From CBDFHV01 sp965247705 (GTDB lineage: Bacteria; Pseudomonadota; Alphaproteobacteria; Rhodospirillales; CAMCUA01), in NCBI GenBank assembly GCA_965247705.1, contig CBDFHV010000084.1, forward strand, positions 248,001-312,000: DNA of 64,000 nucleotides, written 5' to 3'. Made by a program: the position numbers and the translations under genes. Positions 49,465 through 58,431 of the stretch are shown piece after piece. The notes under the pieces were generated by a model. It ran no database searches, had not been told where the DNA came from, and saw only the letters and a program-made list of their open reading frames with translations. Positions within the stretch are counted from its first letter, which is position 1; each line of letters starts with the position of its first letter.

Positions 49465-50556
49465 TCAGTCCGTCGCCAAGGCCTCGTCGATCGCCGCCTG
49501 ACTCAAACCGTTGTCGCGGCCGGTGTCGAGGATGGCTTGCCATGCCTGGTCGGGAAGTGGAATGCCCCGCGCCATCCGTTCCCCGTGCAGGCGGCGTTCC
49601 TGCTCCCCGGGGATCAACACCTCTCCGCCCGCTTCGACGGGCCGGGCGGACTTGAAGAAGGCGATATATTCGTTTGCCATGGCGACGAAGGTGTCGTCCG
49701 TGTCGACCATGTCCCGGTCGACATAGAGGGACAACATGCCGTTGGCGGTGGGGCGGGCGTGGGGTCCGGCGCAGCCCGATCCCGTCAGCGCGCCGGCCAG
49801 GATCTCGCACATGAAGGCGAGGCCAGAACCCTTGTGTTCGCCCATGGCCCGAAGGGCGCCGGGCCCCTCGGAGGGGCGGTAACGGCCTTCCGCCGCGCTA
49901 TCACCGTAAAGCACCAGGGGATCGCTGGTCAGGGATCCGTCCCCGTCCACCAGGGCGCCCGGGGGCAGCGGTTTGCCGCCCCGCGCCGCGACCAGGGCCT
50001 TTCCCTCGGCCACCACCGAGGTGGCGAAATCGAGGATCAGGTGCGGCGCGCCATCCAGCGGCACGCCGATGGCCACCGGATCGGTGGACATGCGCCGGTC
50101 GATGGCGCCGAAAGGCGCCACCAGACGCGATCCGGCCACGTTGACCATATGGATGGACATCAGCCCCGCGTCCGCCGCCATCTCCGCCCAGTCGCCAATC
50201 CGTCCCAGATGTCCGGCGTTACGCAGCGCGACCATTGCGACGCCGCCATGCCGGGATTTCTCGACGCCCAGCTGAACGGCCTGGGGGCCGATGGTCTGAC
50301 CGAAGCCATGGCAGCCGTCGACGACCGCCACGCCCGCCGTTTCCGAGAGGACGCGGATGCGCTGGTCCGCTACCAGGGTTCCCGCCTCCATCCATTGGGC
50401 GTAGCGGGGCACGCGGATCACCCCATGACTGTCGTGCCCGGTGAGGTTGGCGTTCACCAGACGCCAGGCCACGCCCGCCGCTTCCTCGTCCGAACAGCCC
50501 ATGGTGGCGAAGATGCGCCCGACGACGCGCCTCAGGGGTTCCGCCTGCAGGATCAC
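49465..50556 (-). CDS. Ldh-family (malate/L-lactate/ureidoglycolate-type) oxidoreductase
   Basis: A 363-residue NAD(P)-dependent dehydrogenase with the atypical fold of the malate/L-sulfolactate/ureidoglycolate group. Motifs: NLTGHDSHGVIRVPRY (catalytic His region), VALRNAGHLGRIGDWAEMAA and MSTDPVAIGVP. The start is GTG at 50556. It oxidises an alpha-hydroxyacid; which one is unknown. It belongs to a run with a frameshifted SDR and the Lar cofactor genes on the same strand, so it may process the acid handled by a nickel-pincer enzyme. Confidence 0.92.
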   Translation of the reverse strand: MILQAEPLRRVVGRIFATMGCSDEEAAGVAWRLVNANLTGHDSHGVIRVPRYAQWMEAGTLVADQRIRVLSETAGVAVVDGCHGFGQTIGPQAVQLGVEKSRHGGVAMVALRNAGHLGRIGDWAEMAADAGLMSIHMVNVAGSRLVAPFGAIDRRMSTDPVAIGVPLDGAPHLILDFATSVVAEGKALVAARGGKPLPPGALVDGDGSLTSDPLVLYGDSAAEGRYRPSEGPGALRAMGEHKGSGLAFMCEILAGALTGSGCAGPHARPTANGMLSLYVDRDMVDTDDTFVAMANEYIAFFKSARPVEAGGEVLIPGEQERRLHGERMARGIPLPDQAWQAILDTGRDNGLSQAAIDEALATD

Positions 50557-50596
50557 AGTTCTCTCCTATCGACTGTGCAAGGATTTCTGCCGTTGC

Positions 50597-51408
50597 CTAA
50601 GCGGGTCGTCGGGGCGCGGCGCCCAAGCCCGCATCCAGGACTCCCCCGTCGGCGACGATGTTCTGGCCCGTGCAGTAGGCGGCCGCGCTGCTCAGCAGAA
50701 AGGTCACCACGCCGGCCACATCCCGGGCCGGATCGCCCACCTGGCCCAGGGGCACCCAGGCTTTGCGCCTGGCTTTGAAGTCTTCGTCCTTATAGGCGGC
50801 TTCGGTCAGTGGCGTCCGGATAAAGCCCGGCGAGACGCAGTTGGCGCGAATGCCGTCCGTGGCCCATTCCTGGGCCATCAGCCGGGTGAGCATGACGACG
50901 CCGGCCTTGGCGACGCTGTAGGCACCCATGCCCGGATGGGGGGCGACGCCGGACAGCGAAGCCACCGTCACGATGGACCCGCCCGAGGCCTTGAGAGCGG
51001 GATGGGCGGCGGTGGCGAGCAGCCATACGGCGCGCAGGTTCACGGCGAACAGGTCGTCCCACCGGTCGAGGTCAGTATCCAGCAAGGTGCCCGGCCAGCC
51101 GAATCCGGCGTTGGCGACAAGGCCATCCAGTCCCCCGAGCGCCTCCAACGCGCCATCCACCAGGCGTTCCGACGTTCTCGGGTCGGACAGATCCCCGCGC
51201 AGGGCCACCGCTTCGCCGCCGATGTCGCGGACCGTGTCCACCGTCCCTTGAAGTTCATCCGGGTGAGAGTTGCCGCAGGCAGCGATGCGGACCGACCTTC
51301 CGACGCCAGGCGATGGCAAACGGCGCGTCCGATCCCCCGACTGGCGCCGGTCACCAGAATTCTCGGGCTGTCGCCGGGTTCCGTCACCATGGCCAAAGGG
51401 TGGGCCAT
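50597..51408 (-). pseudogene. SDR-family oxidoreductase with a frameshift
   Basis: The N-terminal part, in one frame from about 51408 (or ATG 51390), reads ILVTGASRGIGRAVCHRLAS then EGRS. At about 51285-51300 the reading frame changes by one base, and the rest continues as VRIAACGNSHPDELQG to the normal C-terminus with NAGFG, SLSGVAPHPG, intact YSVAK, and VADGGVLDAGLGA. Joined, the two frames make a complete classical SDR of about 270 residues. So a single missing base (or two extra) breaks the gene, or it is a sequencing error. It sits 13 bp after larB. Confidence 0.85.
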
Positions 51409-51421
51409 ACCGCGGCCGCCT

Positions 51422-52105
51422 TCAAGAGGCCGCTGCTGCCCTGCCGCGCCGGGTGCCTGCGCCCAGGACCCTGTGGGCGGCACAGGCGGCGCCATAGCCG
51501 TTGTCGATGTTGCACACCAGCACGCCGGGGGCGCAACTGGTCAGGGCGGACATGAGCGCCGTTCGACCGCCTTCCGCGGCGCCGTACCCGGTCGAGGTGG
51601 GCACGGCGATCACCGCGCCGCCGACCAAGCCTCCGACCACCGACACCAAGGCGCCGTCCATGCCGGCGACCACGATCACCACCGGGAATTGGTCGATCGC
51701 CTGGCGGTGCTCGAGGATCCGCCACAGACCGGCGACGCCCGCGTCGGAAACCCGATGCGCCCGGTGACCCAGGTAGCGGAGGGTGCGCTCCGCCTCCCGC
51801 GCCACCGGCTCATCGGAAGTGCCCGCGGTCACGATGGCGACACGGGTCCCCGCCCGAAGACGCCCAAGTCGGCCGAGAATGGCGGTGCGAGACTCGGTGT
51901 CGTAGTCCAGGCCCGCCGCCATGTCGGGATCCAGGGTGGCGAGGGTGGTCCCGTCCAGGCGGGTGAGAAGCAGAGGCCGGCCCGCCTTGCGCGCCAGGTT
52001 CAGCAACGTCCCCACCTGATCGGCCGACTTGCCTTCGCAGAAGACGCTTTCCGGGATGCCGATGCGGGATTCCCGGTCATGATCGAAGGTCACGGGCGCC
52101 GTCAT
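51422..52105 (-). CDS. larB: Nickel-pincer cofactor biosynthesis protein LarB
   Basis: Carboxylates and hydrolyses nicotinic acid adenine dinucleotide to pyridinium-3,5-biscarboxylate mononucleotide, the first step of nickel-pincer nucleotide synthesis. 227 residues, with an AIR-carboxylase (PurE-like) C-domain: VAIVTAGTSDEPVAREAE, VVAGMDGALVSVVGGLVGGA and VPTSTGYGAAEGGRTALMSA. The N-terminal DHDRESRIGIPESVFCEGKS is typical of LarB. The ATG overlaps the larE stop (ATGA). Confidence 0.95.
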   Translation of the reverse strand: MTAPVTFDHDRESRIGIPESVFCEGKSADQVGTLLNLARKAGRPLLLTRLDGTTLATLDPDMAAGLDYDTESRTAILGRLGRLRAGTRVAIVTAGTSDEPVAREAERTLRYLGHRAHRVSDAGVAGLWRILEHRQAIDQFPVVIVVAGMDGALVSVVGGLVGGAVIAVPTSTGYGAAEGGRTALMSALTSCAPGVLVCNIDNGYGAACAAHRVLGAGTRRGRAAAAS

Positions 52106-52908
52106 GAAATCTCGAGGCCGAGAAAGGCGCTGCCGCGGCGATAGGGCTCGACTCCGGCGATGCCGTCAAAACCGTGGTGGCGGCAGAGGGACTCGATTTC
52201 CGCGCGCAGCATCCCGACGCCGTCCATTCGGGCGAGACCGTCCGGGTCAAGTTCCAGGACAACGCCCCGGCGCCGCACCCGGCAGCGCACGTCACCGCCG
52301 CCGAGGAAACCCCGCAGGCGGCTCTCGATAGCATCGATCATGGACAGGGTGGCCCCGTCGATGGGTATGCTGGTCTCCACGCGGCTGGACAGGCAAGGGG
52401 CCGCCGGCAGTGCGGCCAGGTCATGCAGATCCAGGTCGCGGGCGAGGGCCCGAATGCCGGCCTTGCCGATCATGGCCTCCACATAGGGGTGGCGGACCCC
52501 TTGTTCCGCCGCCGCCTTCAGCCCGGGGCGGATATCGCCCAGATCATCCCGGTTGGTGCCGCTGACCAAGTTTCCGTCGTGAAGTCCCGCCATGGTGGCA
52601 TAGAGGTTGGACTTGCAAAAGAAGCAGCGGTTCGACGGATTGCTCATGTAGCGGGCGTCGGCGAACTCGCCGGCGTCGATCAGCCGCAAGTCCCAACCCT
52701 CCGCCGCCGCATGGCGCCGTACGCGATCCGTAGCCGACTTAGGGACGGCGGGAGACACGGCGTGGATCGCCACCAACCTCTCTTCTCGGCGCAGGCGCCC
52801 CGCCACCACCGCCAGCACGGTGCTATCGATGCCGCCGCTGACCGCGATCGCCGGTCGGTCCAGCGCGCCCAGCACCGTTTCCAAGCTTGGCGGCGGGGAC
52901 TCAGCCAT
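52102..52908 (-). CDS. larE: Nickel-pincer cofactor sulfur transferase LarE
   Basis: Adenylates and thiolates the biscarboxylate precursor. 268 residues with the PP-loop AVSGGIDST (22-30). Cys95 and Cys98 (NRCFFCKSNLY) and Cys172 (APCLSSR) give the three-cysteine pattern described for iron-sulfur-cluster LarE proteins; single-Cys LarE instead sacrifices its own sulfur. So this enzyme may be catalytic, which is inference. The ATG at 52908 overlaps the larC stop by 8 bp; a GTG six bases earlier is possible. Confidence 0.94.
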   Translation of the reverse strand: MAESPPPSLETVLGALDRPAIAVSGGIDSTVLAVVAGRLRREERLVAIHAVSPAVPKSATDRVRRHAAAEGWDLRLIDAGEFADARYMSNPSNRCFFCKSNLYATMAGLHDGNLVSGTNRDDLGDIRPGLKAAAEQGVRHPYVEAMIGKAGIRALARDLDLHDLAALPAAPCLSSRVETSIPIDGATLSMIDAIESRLRGFLGGGDVRCRVRRRGVVLELDPDGLARMDGVGMLRAEIESLCRHHGFDGIAGVEPYRRGSAFLGLEIS

Positions 52909-54100
52909 CGTCACCGGTCCCATCCTCCGCCAGGGCCCGGGCCTCGGCCGCGCGGCGCAGGTGCTGACGTCGCGCCAGGTCCGGGCCCAGGCTGTCCAGA
53001 TCCGCCGACTCCGCCTTTGCCGTGTGGGCGCCATCGGGCCGCCGTGCCCGTTTCACCCGCACCACCGCGCCGTCCACGGGCATGGCGACGGTGCAACGCG
53101 GCGCGGTAAGCCGCGCAACGACTTGGACGCGAACCCCCAGGGTGGCCGTCTGGGACAAACAGGCCTCCGCCACGGTGGCACAGGACTCAGGTCCGCACAG
53201 GACCTGGACTTGTACGGTCAGGCGTCCCTTCTTGCCGAAGGCGGGGGATTGCAGCACATCCAAGACCTCGGGCACGGCGCGCAGGCGTTCCAGCCCCAGG
53301 GCCAGCTCCTCGCCGCTCTGGTCGTCCACCTCGAAGGCGATCAGGCCCACCCGATCCCCTTCCGTGACGGTGTCCGCCTTCAACAGCAGAACCCGCACCG
53401 CGTTGCTGATTCCCTGCAGACTGCGGGTGCCGAAGCCGTAGCCCTGTCCGGCGATCACGCCCGTCACACCGGTGCCGTCCTGGCGGGCATCCAGGTGGCG
53501 CAGAATGGCGGCTCCGGTGGGCGTGACGCGCTCGCCGCGCACGCCGTCGTCCACCAGGCGCAGGCCGTCGAGCAGCAGGATGGTCGCCGGGGCCGGGACG
53601 GGCAGGGGGCCGTGGGCGCTGTTTACCCGGCCGCCGCCCAAGGGCAGGTCGGAAACGGAACAGCCGGTCACGCCGAGAGTCTCGATGACCGCCGCGGCGC
53701 CAACCACGTCGACCACCGAATCCCAGCCGGAAAGTTCGTGAAAGTGGACCTGCTCGACATCCTTGCCATGGACCCGGGCCTCCGCCTCGGCAAGGCGTCG
53801 GAACATGTCCTCGGCCCGGGCGCGGACCGGGTCGGGCAGCCGGCTTGCGGCCAGGATCTGCCGTATCTGCCCATAGCTTCGATGGCCGCCGTCGCTGACA
53901 CCGCCGACCTTGAAGCGATGCCCGGCGAAGACCCCGTCATCGTGGGGCTCCGCCGCGAACCCGAGTTTTTCTGGCCCGTCCATGGCGGCGATGGCATCGG
54001 CGATCGTCTGGCGGCAGTCCGGCCGGACATCGATCATAGCGGCCAGAAACATGTCCCCGGCGAGTCCGCCCAGGCAATCCAAGTGCAGGTGGAAGGTCAT
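52901..54100 (-). CDS. larC: Nickel-pincer cofactor nickel insertion protein LarC
   Basis: CTP-dependent cyclometallase that inserts nickel into the dithiocarboxylate nucleotide. 399 residues in one uninterrupted frame, unlike lactobacilli where larC is split by programmed frameshifting. N-terminal HLDCLGGLAGDMFLAAMIDV, then VHFHELSGWDSVVDVVGAAA, the VTPTGAAILRHL block, GYGFGTRS and a C-terminal domain after about residue 260. It is first of the larC-larE-larB run. Confidence 0.95.
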   Translation of the reverse strand: MTFHLHLDCLGGLAGDMFLAAMIDVRPDCRQTIADAIAAMDGPEKLGFAAEPHDDGVFAGHRFKVGGVSDGGHRSYGQIRQILAASRLPDPVRARAEDMFRRLAEAEARVHGKDVEQVHFHELSGWDSVVDVVGAAAVIETLGVTGCSVSDLPLGGGRVNSAHGPLPVPAPATILLLDGLRLVDDGVRGERVTPTGAAILRHLDARQDGTGVTGVIAGQGYGFGTRSLQGISNAVRVLLLKADTVTEGDRVGLIAFEVDDQSGEELALGLERLRAVPEVLDVLQSPAFGKKGRLTVQVQVLCGPESCATVAEACLSQTATLGVRVQVVARLTAPRCTVAMPVDGAVVRVKRARRPDGAHTAKAESADLDSLGPDLARRQHLRRAAEARALAEDGTGDDG

Positions 54101-54119
54101 CTTGGCTGCGGGACGGCCC

Positions 54120-54296
54120 TCAGGGGACCATCACCCCCTCGAGGTGGCGGGACAGGCCCTGGACGAGCAATTTGGTCAGGTCTTTGTTGACTTCCGCCGT
54201 CATTGGCTGGCGCGGTCCCTGGCCGGGACCGTCGTTGGCGAACAGCCGGGCGCGGGCGCCGTCGGCGACCAGGATCCAGGTGATCGTCTTGCCCAT
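54120..54296 (-). CDS. Shortened host-attachment-family protein
   Basis: A 58-residue product from the ATG at 54296. MGKTITWILVADGARARLFA matches the start of the host-attachment (Hat/baeRF-like) family, usually about 140-150 residues, and the rest (MTAEVNKDLTKLLVQGLSRH) resembles part of the middle. The core and C-terminus are absent, so it is probably an internally deleted or degenerate member, or a minimal version. It lies 19 bp upstream of larC on the same strand. Confidence 0.55.
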   Translation of the reverse strand: MGKTITWILVADGARARLFANDGPGQGPRQPMTAEVNKDLTKLLVQGLSRHLEGVMVP

Positions 54297-54375
54297 GCAT
54301 TTCCTCCGTGGCGGGACCACAGGGTATCACTCCGGACTGGGGAACCACAGGGATGCGTGCGACGCTTGGCATGAC

Positions 54376-55287
54376 TCATTGGCGCGCGGCGCGGGCGCGG
54401 GCGCGGGCTTCCAGGACGGAGATGGCGATGGTGGCGGTCAGGACCACGGCGATGCCGCCGATGCTGAAATTGTCCGGCACCTCGCCGAAAACCACCAAAC
54501 CGATCACCGCGCCGAAAACCAGGCGGCTATAGCCCACGGGCGCCACCACGGTTGCGTCGCCCAGACCAAAGGCACGAGCGTTGCAGTACTGGCCGAAAGA
54601 CGCGGCAAGGCTGGCCAGCACGATCAGGGACAACCCGTACCAGGACGGCGTCTCCCAGGTCAGCCAAGCCGGGACGGCGCTGAGCACGGCGCCGGTCAAG
54701 CCGAAATAAAGGATGATGGTACCCGGGCGTTCGGTGCGCATCAGCTTCTTCACTGCCAGCATGGTCAGGCAGCCGAAGATCGCCGCCGCGACGGCGGCCA
54801 ACATGGCGGGATGCATCGCACCGCCGGGCTTGACGATCAGGAGGACGCCGGCGAAGCCGGCCACCGTCGCCGCGCCACGCCGCCAGCCGACGACCTCGCC
54901 AAGGACCAGGAAGGAAATGGGAATCATCCACAGGGGCTGGGCGAAGGCCAGCGCGGTGGCGTCGGCCAGCAGCAGGTAGGTGACCGCGAAGGTAAGACAG
55001 GAGAAGGCGCCCAAGCCGGTGACCGCGCGGAACAGGTGGAGGCCCAGCCGCTTGGTCCTGAAGCCCGCCATGTGCCGTCGCAAGCCCCAGGGGAGCCAGA
55101 TGGCAAACAGGAACAGCATGCGGAAAAAGACGATGATGGTGGGCTTCATCTCTTGGGTGGCTTCCTTGATCACGGAGGCCATGATGGCGATTCCGACGCC
55201 GGCGCCGAGGGCCCAGGCCATGCCTCTCAAATTGTCGGCGGCGCGCCGCGCGGGGGCGCTGTCTGTGGCCAAGGCGGGGTCAGACAC
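54376..55287 (-). CDS. EamA/DMT-family transporter
   Basis: A 303-residue carrier with ten predicted membrane helices in two EamA repeats (first about 20-150, second about 160-290). Sequences such as FFRMLFLFAIWLPWG, ALAFAQPLWMIPISFLVLGEVVGW and YSRLVFGAVIGLVVFGEVPD are typical of the S-adenosylmethionine/amino-acid-like exporters. The GTG start is at 55287. The substrate is unknown. A second family member lies at 59215. Confidence 0.91.
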   Translation of the reverse strand: MSDPALATDSAPARRAADNLRGMAWALGAGVGIAIMASVIKEATQEMKPTIIVFFRMLFLFAIWLPWGLRRHMAGFRTKRLGLHLFRAVTGLGAFSCLTFAVTYLLLADATALAFAQPLWMIPISFLVLGEVVGWRRGAATVAGFAGVLLIVKPGGAMHPAMLAAVAAAIFGCLTMLAVKKLMRTERPGTIILYFGLTGAVLSAVPAWLTWETPSWYGLSLIVLASLAASFGQYCNARAFGLGDATVVAPVGYSRLVFGAVIGLVVFGEVPDNFSIGGIAVVLTATIAISVLEARARARAARQ

Positions 55288-55380
55288 GGGCTCGGTTCCG
55301 AGTTTGGAGACGGGCGGGTATGCCGAATCAGGTTATATCAGGGCCGGGCGGTAGACGACGGCATCGAAGGAACGGCAACC

Positions 55381-55722
55381 ATGCGGGAAACCGATCGGCT
55401 GAAGTCGGGGATCTGGGTGTCGGCCCAGGTGCGCCTTTGCGGCCGCCTGGGGCTGGCGGTCTATGTGGTCCGCAAGGGCGACGCGGACGCCGGCGCGATC
55501 CTGCTCAAACTGCGCCGCGCCGGCGGTTTGTGGGCGGTGCTGTCCCAGGCCCGCCTCGCCGACGGCAGCCTCGGCTGGTCCTGGGGCACGGGCCCGGAAC
55601 CGGTGCCGGAAGCGGACGCCGACAGCTACTTGGAACGCCAGGTCAAATACGACCCGGACATCTGGATCGTCGAGATCGAGGATCCGGAGAGCCGCTACGC
55701 CCCCGACGGGCCAATCGTCTAG
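55381..55722 (+). CDS. DUF1491-family protein
   Basis: A 113-residue cytoplasmic protein starting at the ATG at 55381, from MRETDRLKSGIWVSAQVRL to YAPDGPIV. The pattern IWVSAQVRLC...VRKGDADAGAILLKL...WIVEIEDP matches DUF1491, which is common in alphaproteobacteria and uncharacterised. Its TAG stop shares the CTAG at 55719-55722 with the stop of the convergent stress-protein gene. Confidence 0.85.
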   Translation: MRETDRLKSGIWVSAQVRLCGRLGLAVYVVRKGDADAGAILLKLRRAGGLWAVLSQARLADGSLGWSWGTGPEPVPEADADSYLERQVKYDPDIWIVEIEDPESRYAPDGPIV

Positions 55723-56258
55723 TTCGCGTCCCGAGCTTTTACCGTCATGCAAGGGCAGGGAGCGAGCTGGCTCACCTTGTGTGACACGCTGCCCAGCAGC
55801 AGGCCCTTGATCTCCCCCATTCCCCGACTGCCGAGGACGATCAGATCGGCGTTCTCTTCCGCCGCCCGTTGGAGCAGACCATTGGCCATATCCCCGTCGA
55901 GCATGCAGGTCTCGACCGACAGTACGCCTTCAGACACCGCGGCCTCGCGGGCGCGGGTCAGAATATTCTGTCCCACGTCTTCCAACAATTCGTAGGGGAT
56001 CGGCACCGCCGCGTAACCGCCGCTCATGGCCGAGGCCGCCAGTGGTATCTCCGATAGGGCGTCGAGCTTCTCGCGCGCACCATCGGGCAGCCCCACCGTG
56101 TCGGCAAGGGCATAGAGGTCCGCCGGCGCGGCGCCCCGCATCAGCACATGGGCCAGCACCAGGCGTGCGCCGTAGATCTTGGCGATGTCGGCCGCCACGT
56201 CCACGGCCTTCTGCGCATGGGCCGAACCGTCGGTGGCGACAAGGATGGTCTTGAACAT
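55719..56258 (-). CDS. Universal stress protein (UspA family)
   Basis: A 179-residue single-domain Usp from the ATG at 56258. The N-terminal strand KTILVATDGSAHAQKAVDVA and the ATP-binding motif GSRGMGEIKGLLLGSVS (G-2x-G-9x-G-S) are intact, so it should bind ATP. It is longer than the 145-residue minimum because of an insert around residues 50-85. A stress-survival role is expected. The 193-bp upstream gap shows no promoter I would name. Confidence 0.92.
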   Translation of the reverse strand: MFKTILVATDGSAHAQKAVDVAADIAKIYGARLVLAHVLMRGAAPADLYALADTVGLPDGAREKLDALSEIPLAASAMSGGYAAVPIPYELLEDVGQNILTRAREAAVSEGVLSVETCMLDGDMANGLLQRAAEENADLIVLGSRGMGEIKGLLLGSVSHKVSQLAPCPCMTVKARDAN

Positions 56259-56451
56259 GGTGTGGTCCCTTCCTGGCAACGACGTTTGATCGCAACGGTC
56301 TTCCCGCGGATGCGCGCGGCCGTCCAATGGCGCTTATGGACCATGGGTCCACAATCCGCACTAACGCAGGTTGAATGGTTATTCTTGGTTTTTCGGAATG
56401 GGCGATCCCGTCGGGGTGCGGCCGGGAACCTGATCCACCCGTTCGCGATCG

Positions 56452-58431
56452 TCACTTGCTGTCCATGAACATCAGGGTGCCGGTTTCCGCCGCGGCCAGG
56501 CGACGTTGGTGGAGGCTGCCGACTGGATCGTCGGGATAGGCCGCCACGTAATCGTCGAGGGCCTGGGCCGCCGACGGGGCCGATTTCTCCAGCAGTGCCC
56601 AGCAGGCGGCATAGGCGTCCAACTGGTCCCCTGCCATGGCGCCGTCCGCCAGCGGCTCATAAACCCGCACGGCTTCGGTTTTGCCCTTGAGGATCAGGCG
56701 GGCCACCGGCCTGAAGGCCAGCCCGTCGCAACCCTCTCGCGTCGATTCGGAAACGCACAGCCGCGTTCCCAGCGCCTTGTTGGCGCCTTCCAGCCGCGCC
56801 GCGGTGTTGATGGAATCACCGTGGGCGGTGTAGTCGAAGCGCGCCGCGCCGCCGAAGTTGCCGACAATGGCCGAGCCTGTGTTGATTCCGATCCGGGTGA
56901 TGCCGAAAGGGAAACCCTCCGCGGCGGGCGCGGCGGCGAACGCCTGGCAGAAGGCGTCCAGTTCGAGGGCGCATTCGACGGCGCGGCGGCGATGGTCGGG
57001 TTGATCCAGGGGCGCGTTGAAAATGACGTGAAGGGCATCGCCGACGAATTTGTCCAGGGTCCCGCCATGCGCCAGAACGATGGCGGAGGTGCCGTCCAGG
57101 TAGGCGTTGACCAGCCGGGTCAGGTCGTCGGGATCCGCGCCCTCCGCCAGAGTGGTGAAGCCGGCGATATCGGTGAACAGAAACGTCAGCTCCTTGCGTT
57201 CGCCGCCCAGCGCGAGGCGCTCCGGCTCGCGCTCCAACTGGGTCACGACACTGTCCGCCAGGAACTGCGAGAACGCCGAGCGGATGAATCGGCGCTGGGC
57301 CCTCTCGCGGCCCCACTGCTCGCTGATGGCAAGCCCGAACGCGGCCACCAGCGCGATGGTCGAACCCACCAGCGGGACCACCACCAGGTTGGCGCCGAGC
57401 GGCGAAAAGGCGCCGCCCCACGCAGCGATGGCGCACAGCGCGAGGCTCGCCAGCTTGATCCATAGACGAGCCCTGATGAGCGCGAGGGCAACGCCCAATC
57501 CGGCCGGAACCAACAACAGGAAGACGCTGAGCAGCGGGTTGGGGATGTCCGCATGCGGCGTCGCGATAAAGCCGGCCAACCCGTGGGCGTGGATGAAGAC
57601 TCCCGCCATGCCTCGCCCATCGCCGGCGGCGCGATCGAACGGCGTGAGATGCCGATCCTCCAGGCCCAGGTCGGAGCCGATGAGGACAATCTTGCCGGCG
57701 AAGAATCCACGGGGCAGAAAGCGGACGCCGAGGGCCGGAATGTGCGCGAACGGCGGCGGGTTGTCGTTGGGCCGGCCATAGAGGGTGAACTGGACCCGAT
57801 CGGCGACGGGCAGCGTTGCGCCGGCGACTTCGGCGAGGGCGGCGGCGAATCCCGTGGTCGGCTCGCCGAACAGCGTCTGTCGAACCGGCACCTGGCGGAC
57901 GACCTGGTCCGTGGTGTTCTTCAACAGCTTGACGGATGCCATGCGGGTGCCGGGCCAGGTGCCGCGCAGATACGTGATCTGTCGCTTGCTAAGCCCGTTC
58001 TCGGCGTCCGCTCCGGCGATCACCACCGGGATCGTCAGACCCTGCAGGGTTTCAGCAAGCCGGGCATCTTTTTGCGGCTCGGTCGGCTGGTCGAGCAGGA
58101 CGTCGAGGCCGATGGATGCCGCCCCCTTCGCCGCCACGTCCGCCACCAGTGCGCTCAGAAAATGGCGGTCGATCGGCGACCGATAGGGCAGGGTCGCCAT
58201 CAGGGACTCGTCGAGGGTGACCACGGCAATGGTCGGGTGTTGCGGCGCGGATGTGGCGAAATGGGCGATCCGCAGGTCGCCGACCCAGCTTTCCGCGACG
58301 ATGGCGAAGGGCAGAAACCGCAGCGACGCCCATACCATCGCGGCGACGGCAACGGCGATCAGGACGGGCGACGCGGCTCGCCACCCCCATGTGACAGGCT
58401 TGGCGCGCGCCACCGTCACCCGAGATGTCAC
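56452..58431 (-). CDS. CHASE2-domain adenylate/guanylate cyclase
   Basis: A 659-residue membrane cyclase. A first helix (about 20-42) is followed by a large extracytoplasmic CHASE2 domain (about 50-300: VVTLDESLMATLPYRSPIDR, GLDVLLDQPTEP, KIVLIGSDLGLEDRH). Three helices (about 300-375) then lead to a class III catalytic domain (about 410-590) with metal-site FTDIAGFTTL, KFVGDALHVIF, GINTGSAIVGNFGG and GDSINTAARLEGANK. It would make cAMP or cGMP in response to an envelope signal. The stop of the upstream secreted-protein gene directly abuts its start codon, so the two are tightly coupled. Confidence 0.94.
   Translation of the reverse strand: MTSRVTVARAKPVTWGWRAASPVLIAVAVAAMVWASLRFLPFAIVAESWVGDLRIAHFATSAPQHPTIAVVTLDESLMATLPYRSPIDRHFLSALVADVAAKGAASIGLDVLLDQPTEPQKDARLAETLQGLTIPVVIAGADAENGLSKRQITYLRGTWPGTRMASVKLLKNTTDQVVRQVPVRQTLFGEPTTGFAAALAEVAGATLPVADRVQFTLYGRPNDNPPPFAHIPALGVRFLPRGFFAGKIVLIGSDLGLEDRHLTPFDRAAGDGRGMAGVFIHAHGLAGFIATPHADIPNPLLSVFLLLVPAGLGVALALIRARLWIKLASLALCAIAAWGGAFSPLGANLVVVPLVGSTIALVAAFGLAISEQWGRERAQRRFIRSAFSQFLADSVVTQLEREPERLALGGERKELTFLFTDIAGFTTLAEGADPDDLTRLVNAYLDGTSAIVLAHGGTLDKFVGDALHVIFNAPLDQPDHRRRAVECALELDAFCQAFAAAPAAEGFPFGITRIGINTGSAIVGNFGGAARFDYTAHGDSINTAARLEGANKALGTRLCVSESTREGCDGLAFRPVARLILKGKTEAVRVYEPLADGAMAGDQLDAYAACWALLEKSAPSAAQALDDYVAAYPDDPVGSLHQRRLAAAETGTLMFMDSK

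Noticed and set aside
49465..50556. LarA lactate racemase as the user of the Lar cofactor
   Set aside because: The protein is an NAD(P)-dependent Ldh-family dehydrogenase by its motifs and has no LarA features.
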